Shown here: piece by piece, positions 1 through 9,489 of the stretch
How the letters are laid out: each line of letters starts with the position of its first letter
How positions within the stretch are numbered: position 1 is the first letter of the stretch
Origin: DATARR01 sp034666985
Lineage (GTDB): Bacteria; Acidobacteriota; Thermoanaerobaculia; Multivoradales; UBA5704
Assembly (NCBI GenBank): GCA_034666985.1
Contig: JAXDKS010000031.1
Coordinates: 62,001-126,000 of the forward strand
Length of the DNA stretch: 64,000 nt
Direction: 5' to 3'
Made by a program: the position numbers and the translations under genes
The notes under the pieces: model-generated
Databases searched by the model: none
What the model saw: only the letters and a program-made list of their open reading frames with translations
Told to the model about the DNA's origin: nothing

Positions 1-1
1 C

Positions 2-3000
2 ATCGTCAACCGGCTGCTCTGGATGCAGGAGCGCTACGGGCTGACGGCGGCGGACCGGGTGCTGCAGAAGACCCCCTTCAGCTTCGACGTCTCGGTGTGG
101 GAATTCTTCTGGCCGCTGCTCACCAGCGCCCGGCTGGTGATGGCCCGCCCCGGCGGCCACCGCGACAGCGCCTACCTGGTAGCCACGCTCCAGGCGGAGG
201 AGATCACCACCCTGCACTTCGTTCCCTCCATGCTCCAGGCCTTCCTCGAAGACCCGGGGGTGGAGCGCTGCACCGGGGTGCAGCGGGTGCTGTGCAGCGG
301 CGAAGCCCTTCCCTACGAGCTGGAGCGCCGCTTCTTCCAGCGCCTGCCCGGCGTGGAGCTGCACAACCTCTACGGGCCCACCGAGGCGGCCGTGGACGTC
401 ACCTCCTGGGCCTGTGAGCCAAGTGGCGAGCGGAGCGCCGTGCCCATTGGCCGGCCGGTGGCCAACACCGGCATCCACCTCGTGGATCCGTGGCTGCGGC
501 CGGTGCCTGTGGGGATCGCGGGCGAGTTGCTGATCGGTGGCGTGCAGGTGGGACGGGGCTACCTGGCACGGCCGGACCTCACGGCCGAGCGCTTCGTCCC
601 CGACCCCTTCGCCAAGGTGCCGGGAGCCCGGCTCTATCGCACCGGCGACCTCGCCCGTTTCCTGCCCGACGGCGCCGTCGACTACCTGGGCCGCATCGAC
701 CACCAAGTCAAAGTGCGCGGCTTCCGCATCGAGCCCGGGGAGATCGAGGCCGCCCTCATATGTCTGCCCGGGGTGCGGGAGGCGGCGGTGGTCGCCCGCG
801 AGGACGTGACGGGCGACCGCCGCCTGGTGGCCTACGTCGTCCCCACTGGGGGCGAGACGTCTGCGACCGCGCCCGCACTCGCAATCCCTGAGCTGCGCCG
901 GGCCCTCGCCGCCTCTCTCCCCGAGCACATGGTGCCCTCGGCCTTCGTCGTCCTGCCGGCCCTGCCGCTCAATCCCAACGGCAAGCTGGACCGCAAGGCG
1001 CTGCCGAAGCCGGACGTGGCAGGGCAGGAGCGGGCGTTCATGCCTCCCAGCGGACCGATCGAGGAGCTGCTCGCCGGCCTCTGGTGCGAGGTCCTCGGCG
1101 TCGAACGGGTGGGGGTCGACGACAGCTTCTTCGACCTCGGCGGCCATTCGCTGCTGGTGACGCGGGTGATCTCCCGGCTGCGCCGAGCCTTCGGCGTCGA
1201 CCTGCCCATGCGCGCCCTGTTTGAGGCCCCCACAGTGGCCGCGCTGGCGCGGCGGGTGGAGGAGGCCCGGGCCGGTGACCGCGGTGGCCGCGATCGCGAT
1301 GACCACGGCGCCGAGCTCCCCCCGTTGCGGCCGGCGCCGCGCGACGGTCGCGGCCTGCCGCTCTCCTACGCTCAGGGCCGCCTCTGGCTGCTCGACCGCT
1401 TGGAGCCCGGCTCGGCGCAGTACAACATCCCCCAGGCCCTGGAGCTGCGCGGCGCCCTCGCGCCGGCGGCTCTGGCTGCGGCTCTGGCGGCGATCGTCCG
1501 CCGTCATGAGGTGCTGCGCACCCGCTTCGCGGAGGTGGATGGCGAGCCCGTCCAGATCCCGGAGCCGGCCTCGCCCTTCACCCTGCCGCTGGTCGACCTC
1601 TCGGCCCTTCCCGGCGAGCAGGAGCGCCTGGACGCCGCCGGCTGGCTCGCGACGGCGGAGGCCGCACGGCCGTTCGATCTCTCCCGGCCGCCGCTGCTGC
1701 GGGCCGTGCTGCTGCGGCTGGGGCCGGAGGAGCACCGCCTGCTCCTTACCCTCCACCACATCGCCTCCGACGGCTGGTCGCAGGGAATCCTCGACCGTGA
1801 GCTGGCGGCCCTCTACGCGGCCGAGGTGCGGGGAGAGCCTTCGCCCCTGCCCGAGGTCCCCATCCAGTACGCGGACTTCGCCGCCTGGCAGCGGAGCTGG
1901 ATGGCGGGAGAGATCCTCGACCGCGAGCTCTCCTGGTGGCGGGAGCGCCTCGCAAGGGTGCCCGACGTCCTCGACCTGCCCACGGACCGGCCGCGGCCAG
2001 CGGTGCGCAGCTCGCGGGGCGCCTACCTCGCGATGCGGCTCCCAGATGTAGCGGCTGAAGGCCTGACCCGGCTCGCCCGGCGCGAGGGCGTCACCTCCTT
2101 CATGGTGATGCTCGCCGCCTTCGAAGCCCTGCTCCACCGCTACACCGGGCAGGAGGGCTTCCTCGTGGGCACGCCCATCGCCAACCGCACCCGCGCCGAG
2201 ATCGAGGGGCTGGTGGGCTTCTTCGTCAATACCCTGGTGCTGCGGGCCGATCTGGCGGGGAATCCCGACTTCCGCGAGCTGCTGCGCCGCACTCGCGAGG
2301 TGACCCTGGAGTCCTACGACCACCAGGACGTCCCCTTCGAGAAGCTGGTGGAGGAGCTGCGGCCCGAGCGCCGCCTCTCCCATACACCGCTCTTCCAGGT
2401 CATGCTGGTGACGCAGAACGCGGCTGCCGGCGCCGCGGAGCTTCCAGGCTTGATGGTCCGGCCGCTGCCGGTGGAGAGCGGCACGACCAAGTTCGACCTC
2501 ACCCTGGCCCTGGAGGAGCGCGAAGGCGGCCTGGAAGCCGGCGTCGAGTATTCGACGGAGCTGTTCGACGCCCCCACCATCGAGCGCCTCTGCCGTCACT
2601 TCGGCACCCTGCTCGGGGCCGCCATCGCCGTCGACCAGCGGGAGCGGGGGATCGGCGAGCTGCCTCTCCTCACGCCCGGGGAGCGGCACGAGTTGCTGGC
2701 GGCATGGAACGACACGGGCCGGGATTTCGGCCTCCGTGGACGAGCACTGGTGCACGAGCAGGTGGCCGAGCAGGCCCGGCGCCGACCCGAGGCTCTGGCC
2801 GTGGCCGCGGGGCCGCGGCGGCTCACCTATGGCGAGCTGGAGGCGCGGTCGAACGGCCTCGCCCATCGATTGCGGGCGCTGGGGGTGGGGGTGGGGCTGG
2901 AATCCCGGGTGGCCGTCTTCATGGAGCGGACGCCGGAGCGGGTGGTGGCCCTCCTCGCCGTGCTCAAGGCCGGCGGCGCCTACGTGTCGCTCGACCCCGC

Positions 3001-6000
3001 CCATCCACGGGAGCGCCTGGCGTTCCAGATCGCGGACGCGGGCTCGCCCGTGGTGCTGACGCAGACGGCGCTCGCCGGCCGCCTGCCGGAGCTGAGGGTG
3101 CCGGTGATCCTTCTGGATGGCGGCCTGGATGGCGACGGCATGGGCACCCGTCCTGACGCTCCGCCCGTCGAGGTAGTGCCGGAGAGCCTGGCGTACGTGA
3201 TCTACACCTCGGGCTCGACCGGGATCCCCAAGGGGGTGGAGATCCCCCACCGGGGGCTGGCAAACCTAGTGGCCTGGCATCGGGACCTCTACGCGGTGAC
3301 CCCGGAGGACCGCGCGACGCAGGTGGCGAACCCGGCCTTCGACGCTTCGGTGTGGGAGGTCTGGCCCTACCTGACGGCCGGGGCCAGCCTGCACGTCCCG
3401 GAGGAGCCGGTGCGGGTGGAGCCCGAGGCCCTGGCGCGCTGGCTCGCCGCCGAGGCGATCACCCTCTCCTTCCTGCCCACGCCGCTCGCCGAGGCCATGC
3501 TCGACGGCGAGCTGCCGGCAGACCTCGCCCTGCGGGCCCTGATCGTGGGCGGGGACCGGCTGCACCGCGGGCCGGTGCCGGGGGCGGCCTTCCGGCTGAT
3601 GAACCACTACGGTCCGTCCGAGGTGAGCGTCGTCTCGACCGTGGAGCCCGTGGAGGGCGACGGCGTGCCATCGATCGGCCGGCCCATCGCCAACCTCCGG
3701 GTCTACGTGGTGGACTTCCGGGGCGAGCCCGTGCCGGTGGGAGTGCCCGGGGAGCTGTGCATCGCGGGAGTGGGCCTGGCCCGCGGCTACCTGGCGCGCC
3801 CGGACCTGACGGCGGAGGCGTTCGTACCCGATCCGTTTACCGTCGCAGACCATGCCGGAGAGCGCATGTACCGCACCGGCGACCTCGTGCGCTGGGGACG
3901 TGAGGCGAAGCTCGAGTTCCTCGGCCGCATCGACAACCAGGTCAAGATCCGCGGCCTGCGCATCGAGCTGGGGGAGATCGAGGCCGCTCTCGCCGCCCAT
4001 CCGCAGGTGCGGGAGGCGGCCGTGCTGCTGCGTGAGGGGCGCCTGGTGGCCTACCTCTCGCCGGTCCTCTCCGAGATGAATCCAGAGGCGGAGGAGCTGC
4101 GCGCCTTCCTGCTGGCGCGCCTGCCTGACTACATGGTGCCGGCGGCGCTCGTGACCCTGGATGCGCTCCCCCTCTCTGCCAACGGCAAGGTGGACCGGCA
4201 GGCGCTGGCCGCGCTGCCGCCACCCACGGCGGCCACGGCCGCGGCGGAGGGCCCGCGCACTCCGGTCGAGGCGGCCCTGGCGGCGATCTGGGCCGAGCTC
4301 CTGGGGCTCGACGGGGTGGGGGTGCACGACAACTTTTTCGAGCTCGGGGGCCACTCCCTGCTCGCCACCCGGGTGGTGGCCCGCGTCCGCTCCGTCCTGG
4401 GGGTGGACCTCCCCCTGGTGCGGCTGTTCGAGGCGCCCACGGTGTCGGGGCTCGCGGCCCTGGTGGAGGCCGCGGCGCGGCAAGCCGTGCCCCTGCCGCC
4501 CATCGCCCGGACACCGCGGGCGCCAGGGACGCAGGAGGGCCTCCCCCCGTCGCTCGCCCAGCAGCGGCTGTGGCTCCTCGACCGCGTCGACCCCGGCTCG
4601 CCGGCGTTCAACGTCCCCACGCCGTTCCGCGTCCACGGTCTCCTCGACGTGGCCGCCCTGACCGCGGCTCTCACCGCCCTGGTGCGTCGCCACGAGGCGC
4701 TGCGCACGGTGTTCGCCGAGAACGAGGGGCACCCGCGCCAGCTCACCCTGCCCGCGGCGGCGGTGCCGCTGCCCGTGCTCGACCTCACGGCCCTGCCCTC
4801 CGTCCCGCGCGAGGCCGAGGCCCTGCGCTGGGCGGGCGAGGAGGGGAGACTCCCGTTCGACCTCGCCCGCGGCCCCCTGTTCCGTGCCTCCCTGGCGCGG
4901 CTGGGGTCCGAGGAGCACGTCCTCTGCCTGAACGCCCACCACGTCGTCACCGACGGCTGGTCCGCCGAGATCCTCGTCCGCGAGCTGCAGGTGCTCTACG
5001 GCGCGGTGCGCGACGGCCGGCCGGCAGCCCTGCCCGAGCTGCCTCTCCAGTACCCGGACTTCGCCGTCTGGCAGCGCCGCTCGCTCTCCGCCGACGCCGT
5101 CGCGGCCCTCCTCGCCCGCTGGCGGGAGCGCTTCGGCACCGATCTGCCCGTCCTGCGGCTGCCCACCGATCGGCCGCGGCCGGCGGTGCAGACCGTGCGC
5201 GGCGCCCATCGCTCGGTGCGGCTGCCGCGAGAGGTGACGGAGGCGGCCCGCGCCCTCTCGAACCGGCGCGGCGCCACCCTGTTCATGACCTTCCTCGCCG
5301 CCTTCCAGGCGCTGCTCCACCGCTACAGCCGCCAGCCGCGGATCGTGGTGGGCTCGCCCATGGCCGGCCGCGGCCGGCCGGAGCTGGAGGGGATCGTGGG
5401 CTTCTTCGTCAACACCGTGGTGCTGCCGGTCGACGTGGCGGGCGACCTCCCCTTCGAGGTCCTGGTGGACCGCGCCCGCGACGCCGCCCTCGGGGCCTAC
5501 GCCCTCCAGGACCTCCCCTTCGAGAAGGTGGTGGAAGCCCTGCAACCCGAGCGCGACCGCAGCCGCAGCCCGCTGTTCCAGGTGATGTTCACTTTCCAGG
5601 ATGGCCGGTTCCGAGATGACCGTGCCGCCGGCGAGGCGCCGCTCGCCCTGGAGCCCCTGGAGATCAGCAATCAGACCTCCCAGTTCGACCTGTCGCTGTT
5701 CACCGCCGATCTCGACGACGGTCTGTGGGTGGGCGTCGAGTACAACACCGACCTGTTCGCGGCCGCCACCATCGACCGCCTGCTCGACCACTACGGCCGC
5801 CTGCTCGCCGCGGCCGTGGCCATGCCCGCCACCCCTGTCGCGGAGCTGCCGCCCGCCGAGGAGGAGATCCCCCGGCCGGCGGAGCCCAGAATGGGGGGAG
5901 AAGCGGCCACTGAAGCGGCGGCACCGGACACGGACGCCCGGCGCGACCGGCTCGCCGCCCGCATGTCAAAGCTCTCTCAGGCCCAGCGCGAAGCCCTCGA

Positions 6001-6031
6001 CCGGCGCCTGCGGGGAGGAGGAGCCGCCTGA
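2..6031 (+). CDS. Nonribosomal peptide synthetase, 5'-truncated (A-PCP-C-A-PCP-C)
   Basis: This is an NRPS whose reading frame is already open at the window edge, so it starts upstream. Domain order by nucleotide: partial A1 (2 to about 1010, from FSFDVSVWE through NLYGPTEAAVDV, YRTGDLARF and NPNGKLDRKAL); PCP1 (about 1060-1270, FFDLGGHSLL, phosphopantetheine Ser near 1148); C (about 1340-2640, active HHIASDG near 1753); A2 (about 2690-4200, YIYTSGSTGIPKG-type core near 3198, NHYGPSE near 3603); PCP2 (about 4260-4470, FFELGGHSLL); a second C (about 4540-5840, HHVVTDG near 4939); then a charged tail. Pocket residues of A1 read D-V-W-H-L-S-L-V-D, the pattern known for serine (EntF type); A2 reads about D-A-W-S-I-G-H-V-V, which I cannot assign. 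Ending on an intact C domain with no further carrier is unusual. It overlaps the thioesterase gene by one base. Confidence 0.95.
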   Translation: MVNRLLWMQERYGLTAADRVLQKTPFSFDVSVWEFFWPLLTSARLVMARPGGHRDSAYLVATLQAEEITTLHFVPSMLQAFLEDPGVERCTGVQRVLCSGEALPYELERRFFQRLPGVELHNLYGPTEAAVDVTSWACEPSGERSAVPIGRPVANTGIHLVDPWLRPVPVGIAGELLIGGVQVGRGYLARPDLTAERFVPDPFAKVPGARLYRTGDLARFLPDGAVDYLGRIDHQVKVRGFRIEPGEIEAALICLPGVREAAVVAREDVTGDRRLVAYVVPTGGETSATAPALAIPELRRALAASLPEHMVPSAFVVLPALPLNPNGKLDRKALPKPDVAGQERAFMPPSGPIEELLAGLWCEVLGVERVGVDDSFFDLGGHSLLVTRVISRLRRAFGVDLPMRALFEAPTVAALARRVEEARAGDRGGRDRDDHGAELPPLRPAPRDGRGLPLSYAQGRLWLLDRLEPGSAQYNIPQALELRGALAPAALAAALAAIVRRHEVLRTRFAEVDGEPVQIPEPASPFTLPLVDLSALPGEQERLDAAGWLATAEAARPFDLSRPPLLRAVLLRLGPEEHRLLLTLHHIASDGWSQGILDRELAALYAAEVRGEPSPLPEVPIQYADFAAWQRSWMAGEILDRELSWWRERLARVPDVLDLPTDRPRPAVRSSRGAYLAMRLPDVAAEGLTRLARREGVTSFMVMLAAFEALLHRYTGQEGFLVGTPIANRTRAEIEGLVGFFVNTLVLRADLAGNPDFRELLRRTREVTLESYDHQDVPFEKLVEELRPERRLSHTPLFQVMLVTQNAAAGAAELPGLMVRPLPVESGTTKFDLTLALEEREGGLEAGVEYSTELFDAPTIERLCRHFGTLLGAAIAVDQRERGIGELPLLTPGERHELLAAWNDTGRDFGLRGRALVHEQVAEQARRRPEALAVAAGPRRLTYGELEARSNGLAHRLRALGVGVGLESRVAVFMERTPERVVALLAVLKAGGAYVSLDPAHPRERLAFQIADAGSPVVLTQTALAGRLPELRVPVILLDGGLDGDGMGTRPDAPPVEVVPESLAYVIYTSGSTGIPKGVEIPHRGLANLVAWHRDLYAVTPEDRATQVANPAFDASVWEVWPYLTAGASLHVPEEPVRVEPEALARWLAAEAITLSFLPTPLAEAMLDGELPADLALRALIVGGDRLHRGPVPGAAFRLMNHYGPSEVSVVSTVEPVEGDGVPSIGRPIANLRVYVVDFRGEPVPVGVPGELCIAGVGLARGYLARPDLTAEAFVPDPFTVADHAGERMYRTGDLVRWGREAKLEFLGRIDNQVKIRGLRIELGEIEAALAAHPQVREAAVLLREGRLVAYLSPVLSEMNPEAEELRAFLLARLPDYMVPAALVTLDALPLSANGKVDRQALAALPPPTAATAAAEGPRTPVEAALAAIWAELLGLDGVGVHDNFFELGGHSLLATRVVARVRSVLGVDLPLVRLFEAPTVSGLAALVEAAARQAVPLPPIARTPRAPGTQEGLPPSLAQQRLWLLDRVDPGSPAFNVPTPFRVHGLLDVAALTAALTALVRRHEALRTVFAENEGHPRQLTLPAAAVPLPVLDLTALPSVPREAEALRWAGEEGRLPFDLARGPLFRASLARLGSEEHVLCLNAHHVVTDGWSAEILVRELQVLYGAVRDGRPAALPELPLQYPDFAVWQRRSLSADAVAALLARWRERFGTDLPVLRLPTDRPRPAVQTVRGAHRSVRLPREVTEAARALSNRRGATLFMTFLAAFQALLHRYSRQPRIVVGSPMAGRGRPELEGIVGFFVNTVVLPVDVAGDLPFEVLVDRARDAALGAYALQDLPFEKVVEALQPERDRSRSPLFQVMFTFQDGRFRDDRAAGEAPLALEPLEISNQTSQFDLSLFTADLDDGLWVGVEYNTDLFAAATIDRLLDHYGRLLAAAVAMPATPVAELPPAEEEIPRPAEPRMGGEAATEAAAPDTDARRDRLAARMSKLSQAQREALDRRLRGGGAA

Positions 6032-7062
6032 TGAATGACAATGACAATGACAGCGATCCGTCGTCGCGCCGCGCCCGCCTGCTCGAGCGGCGCGGCCAGC
6101 TCAGCGAAGAGGTCCGGGCCCGGCTGGAGGCGCGCCTGCGCGGCGCCGCTCCCAGTGCTGCCGTGGCGCCTGTCGCCGCCTCCTGCCTGGTGGAGATCAC
6201 CCCCGCCACCGCGGGCGCGCGGCGACCGTTCTTCTGTGTCCACCCCGCCGGCGGCGACGTCCTCTGCTTCTTCGCCCTGGCGCGCCACGTGGGAAGGGAC
6301 CAGCCGTTCTACGGTCTCCAGTCCAGGGGTCTGAACGACGATCGCGAGCCCTTCGCCACCCTGGAGGAGATGGCGGCCCACTACGTGGTCGAGATGCGTC
6401 GCGTCCAGCCCGCCGGCCCCTACCGCCTCGGCGGCTGGTCGTTCGGCGGCCTCGCCGCCTTCGAGATGGCCCGCCAACTCGCCGCGGAGGGCCAGGAGGT
6501 CGAGCTGCTCGCCGTGCTTGACACCGGCCCCGGCCTGTCGCCGGACGCCGCTGACACCGCTGATGCCGACCTTGGCCTCCCCGAGGACGACGACACCCCC
6601 TGGCTGCTCGCCATCGCCGAGTACGTCCGCGGCCTGCGCGGCGCCGACCTGAAGGTGACCGCCGCCGAGCTCGCGTCCCTGGCGCCGGAGGAGCGGCTGC
6701 GCGCCTTCGTCGACCGCCTGCGCGCGGCCGGCGTGGTCCACGCCGGCGAGGACGGCCTGCTGCAGCTCCGCCGGCTGCTGCGGGTCTACAAGACCAACGT
6801 CCGCGGCTACCGCAGCTATCGACCCGGTCCCTATCCGGGGCGGATCACCCTGTTCCGGGCCCTGGGCGCTGACCTTGCCGGCATCGTTGGCACCGCCGGC
6901 TTCGATCCTGCCCTCAGCGCCGACCTGGGATGGGGCGGGTTCACGCCCCAGCCGGTGGCGATCGAGGAGGTCCCCGGCGATCACATCACCCTGCTGGCCG
7001 AACCCCACGTCGCGGTCCTCGCCGCGCGTCTGCGCATCGCTCTCGATGGAGGGAGACCTTGA
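6031..7062 (+). CDS. Stand-alone NRPS thioesterase with N-terminal linker-like helix
   Basis: This is an alpha/beta-hydrolase thioesterase of 343 residues, in the family of TE domains that release or edit NRPS products. The body starts near residue 50 (FFCVHPAGGDVLCF). It carries the nucleophile motif GWSFGG near residue 137, a candidate acid Asp in AVLDTGPG, and a catalytic His in PGDHITLL near residue 320. The first about 40 residues are polar and charged, and resemble the C-terminal tail of the preceding synthetase residue for residue. The ATG at 6031 shares its A with the TGA of the synthetase, so translation is probably coupled. Genuine type II thioesterases are usually about 240 residues, so the N-terminal extension is extra. 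The role (release versus proofreading) cannot be settled from sequence alone. Confidence 0.9.
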   Translation: MNDNDNDSDPSSRRARLLERRGQLSEEVRARLEARLRGAAPSAAVAPVAASCLVEITPATAGARRPFFCVHPAGGDVLCFFALARHVGRDQPFYGLQSRGLNDDREPFATLEEMAAHYVVEMRRVQPAGPYRLGGWSFGGLAAFEMARQLAAEGQEVELLAVLDTGPGLSPDAADTADADLGLPEDDDTPWLLAIAEYVRGLRGADLKVTAAELASLAPEERLRAFVDRLRAAGVVHAGEDGLLQLRRLLRVYKTNVRGYRSYRPGPYPGRITLFRALGADLAGIVGTAGFDPALSADLGWGGFTPQPVAIEEVPGDHITLLAEPHVAVLAARLRIALDGGRP

Positions 7063-9482
7063 AGAGACGACCCCGGAGGTTATTGAAGCTACTTAAATTC
7101 CTCGGCCTCGCCCTGGTGGCGCTGGCCGTGATCCTGGCCGTCGCGGCGATCTGGTTCGTTCGCCGGCCGTGGCCGCAGACCGAGGGGAAGCTCGCCGTTC
7201 CCGGTCTCTCGGCGCCGGTCGAGGTGATCCGCGACGAATGGGGCGTGCCCCAGCTCTACGCCGCCAACGAGCACGACCTGTTCTTCGCTCAAGGGTTCGT
7301 CCACGCCCAGGACCGGCTCTGGCAGATGGAGCTCAACCGCCACACCAGCGGCGGCACGCTCTCCGAGCTCTTCGGCGCCGCCGTGCTCTCCACCGACAAG
7401 CAGTTGCGCACCTATGGAATACGCCGCGAGGCCGAGCGCGAGCTCGCCGGCATGGACCCCGCCACCCGCGCCATCCTCGACGCCTATGCCCAAGGGGTGA
7501 ACGCCTACGTGGCCGCCAACCGCGGCCGGCTGCCGGTCGAGTTCAGCATCCTCGGCGTCGATCCCCGGCCCTGGACGCCGGTGGACTCCATCGCCTGGGG
7601 CAAGATGATCGCCCTGTCGCTGGGGCAGAACCAGCTCCACGAGATCCTGCGCACCCGTCTGGCCCCGGCCGTGGGAGCGGAGATGGCGCGCCAGCTCATC
7701 TCACCCAACCCTGACGACCAGGGTGTGATCATCACCCCTGAAGCTGGCGGCTACGGCCCCCATGCCACCACCGCCGCCGCCGACGTCCCGCCGATCCTCG
7801 CGCCGTATCTGGGGACGCCAACGGCCCGCGGCAGCAACAACTGGGTCGTCCACGGCAGCCGCACCGCCACCGGCCGCCCGATGCTGGCCAACGACACCCA
7901 CCTGGCGCTCGGCATGCCGTCGGAGTGGTATGAGAGCGGCCTGCACGGCGGCCGTTTCGACGTCGTGGGCTTCTCCTTCCCCGGCGTGCCCATGATCCTC
8001 CTCGGCCACAACCAGCGCATCGCCTGGGGCATCTCCAACATGTGCGGCGACACCCAGGACCTGTTCGTCGAGACGGTGAACGACCGCCGCCAGGTGAAGG
8101 TGGGAGGCGAGTGGCGCGACGCCGAGATCGTCAAGGAGACGATCAACGTCAAGGGCGGCAAGCCCGTGACCTACGAGGTGGTGGTCACCCCCCACGGCGC
8201 CCTGATCAACGAGGCGACCGAGCTCAAGGGATTGCCCCCTCTGGCCCTGCGCTGGACGATCTCGGAGCCCAGCCGTCTCATCGAATCCGTGGCCGCCTAT
8301 GACACGGCCACGGACTGGGCCTCGTTCCGCCAGGCCCTGTCGCGCTGGGGCGCGCCCACCCTCAACTTCGTCTACGCCGACATCGACGGCAACATCGGTT
8401 ATCAGGGCGCGGGTCTCATCCCCGTCCGCGCCGCGGGCCAGGAGGGGCTCGTCCCCGTGCCCGCCGACGCTCCGGATCGCGACTGGAAAGGCTTCCTCCC
8501 CTTTGACCAGATGCCCAGCCTCTACAACCCTAAGGCCGGCTTCATCGTCACCGCCAACAACAAGGTGGTGGCGGACAGCTACCCCCACCTCATCGCCCAC
8601 GACTATGCCGACCCCTACCGCGCCCGGCGCATCACCGAGCTGCTGGCGGCCAATCCCAAGGTGACGCTGGACGACATGCGTCGCCTCCAGGCCGACGTCT
8701 GGTCGCCGCCCGCCGCCGCCTTGCGTCCCTACCTGCTGGCCGCCGCGCCGCCTCGATTCGACCAGGAGATCGGCCGCGAGCGCAAGGCCCTGGAGGTGGT
8801 GCGGCGCTGGGATCTCCGCTTCAACCGGGAGAGCGCCGGCGCCACCATCTTCCAGGCCTGGCACGCGAAGCTCCTGCCCGACATCGTCGCCGACGAGTTG
8901 GGCGACGACCTGATGAAGAGCTACCGGCCCTTCGCGTTCAACCAGACCCCGATGTTCATCGAGCTGATGAAGACGCCGAACCACCCCTGGTTCGACGACC
9001 GGGCGACGCAGGACAAGGTGGAGACCCGCGACGACATCATCCGTCGCGCTTTCCACGAAGCCGTCGCGGACCTCGCCCAGCGGCTGGGGGACGACCCCGC
9101 GGACTGGCAGTGGGGGAAGCTCCACCGGGCCGTCTTCGCTCACCAGCCGTTCGGCAACAGCGGCATCGCGCCCCTCATCAAGCTGTTCAACGGCAAGCCC
9201 GTGGCCCTCCCCGGCGCGACGCTCACCGTCGACTCCATGGCGGCGAACAACATGAACCCGTTCCGCGTGCTCTTCGGCGTTTCGCAGCGCATGATCGTCG
9301 ATTTCGCCGACCTCGGCCGCTCCCTCTCCATCAACAGCACGGGACAGAACGCCCAGCTCTTCCACCGTCACCGCGAGGATCAAACCGACCTCTGGAGCCG
9401 CGGCGAGTACCACCCCATGCTCTACGACCGGCCGGCGGTGGAGAAGGGGGCGAAGGAGAGATTGACGCTGACGCCGAAGTAG
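7059..9482 (+). CDS. Penicillin-acylase-family Ntn hydrolase (S45), membrane anchored
   Basis: Penicillin/aculeacin/acyl-homoserine-lactone acylase family, 807 residues, which cleave amide-linked acyl chains after autoproteolysis into alpha and beta chains. The chosen start is the TTG at 7059, overlapping the thioesterase stop (TTGA) behind GGAGGGAG. It gives a Lys/Arg-rich head followed by one hydrophobic segment (LGLALVALAVILAVAAIWF), consistent with export or membrane anchoring. Alpha-chain features include GFVHAQDRLWQME near residue 80. The autocatalytic Ser lies in GSNNWVV near 7831-7851, and the beta chain holds GFSFPGVPMI and HNQRIAWG. Length fits the family. Position in an NRPS operon suggests removal of a fatty acyl group from the peptide (as PvdQ does in pyoverdine) or self-protection; this role is inferred. 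Confidence 0.92.
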   Translation: MKRRPRRLLKLLKFLGLALVALAVILAVAAIWFVRRPWPQTEGKLAVPGLSAPVEVIRDEWGVPQLYAANEHDLFFAQGFVHAQDRLWQMELNRHTSGGTLSELFGAAVLSTDKQLRTYGIRREAERELAGMDPATRAILDAYAQGVNAYVAANRGRLPVEFSILGVDPRPWTPVDSIAWGKMIALSLGQNQLHEILRTRLAPAVGAEMARQLISPNPDDQGVIITPEAGGYGPHATTAAADVPPILAPYLGTPTARGSNNWVVHGSRTATGRPMLANDTHLALGMPSEWYESGLHGGRFDVVGFSFPGVPMILLGHNQRIAWGISNMCGDTQDLFVETVNDRRQVKVGGEWRDAEIVKETINVKGGKPVTYEVVVTPHGALINEATELKGLPPLALRWTISEPSRLIESVAAYDTATDWASFRQALSRWGAPTLNFVYADIDGNIGYQGAGLIPVRAAGQEGLVPVPADAPDRDWKGFLPFDQMPSLYNPKAGFIVTANNKVVADSYPHLIAHDYADPYRARRITELLAANPKVTLDDMRRLQADVWSPPAAALRPYLLAAAPPRFDQEIGRERKALEVVRRWDLRFNRESAGATIFQAWHAKLLPDIVADELGDDLMKSYRPFAFNQTPMFIELMKTPNHPWFDDRATQDKVETRDDIIRRAFHEAVADLAQRLGDDPADWQWGKLHRAVFAHQPFGNSGIAPLIKLFNGKPVALPGATLTVDSMAANNMNPFRVLFGVSQRMIVDFADLGRSLSINSTGQNAQLFHRHREDQTDLWSRGEYHPMLYDRPAVEKGAKERLTLTPK

Positions 9483-9489
9483 CCGGGGC

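Noticed and set aside
3266..5791. An 841-codon open frame on the minus strand
   Set aside because: It lies wholly antisense to the NRPS modules with intact A, PCP and C motifs. Its translation is Gly/Arg/His-rich without domain features, as expected of a shadow in GC-rich DNA.
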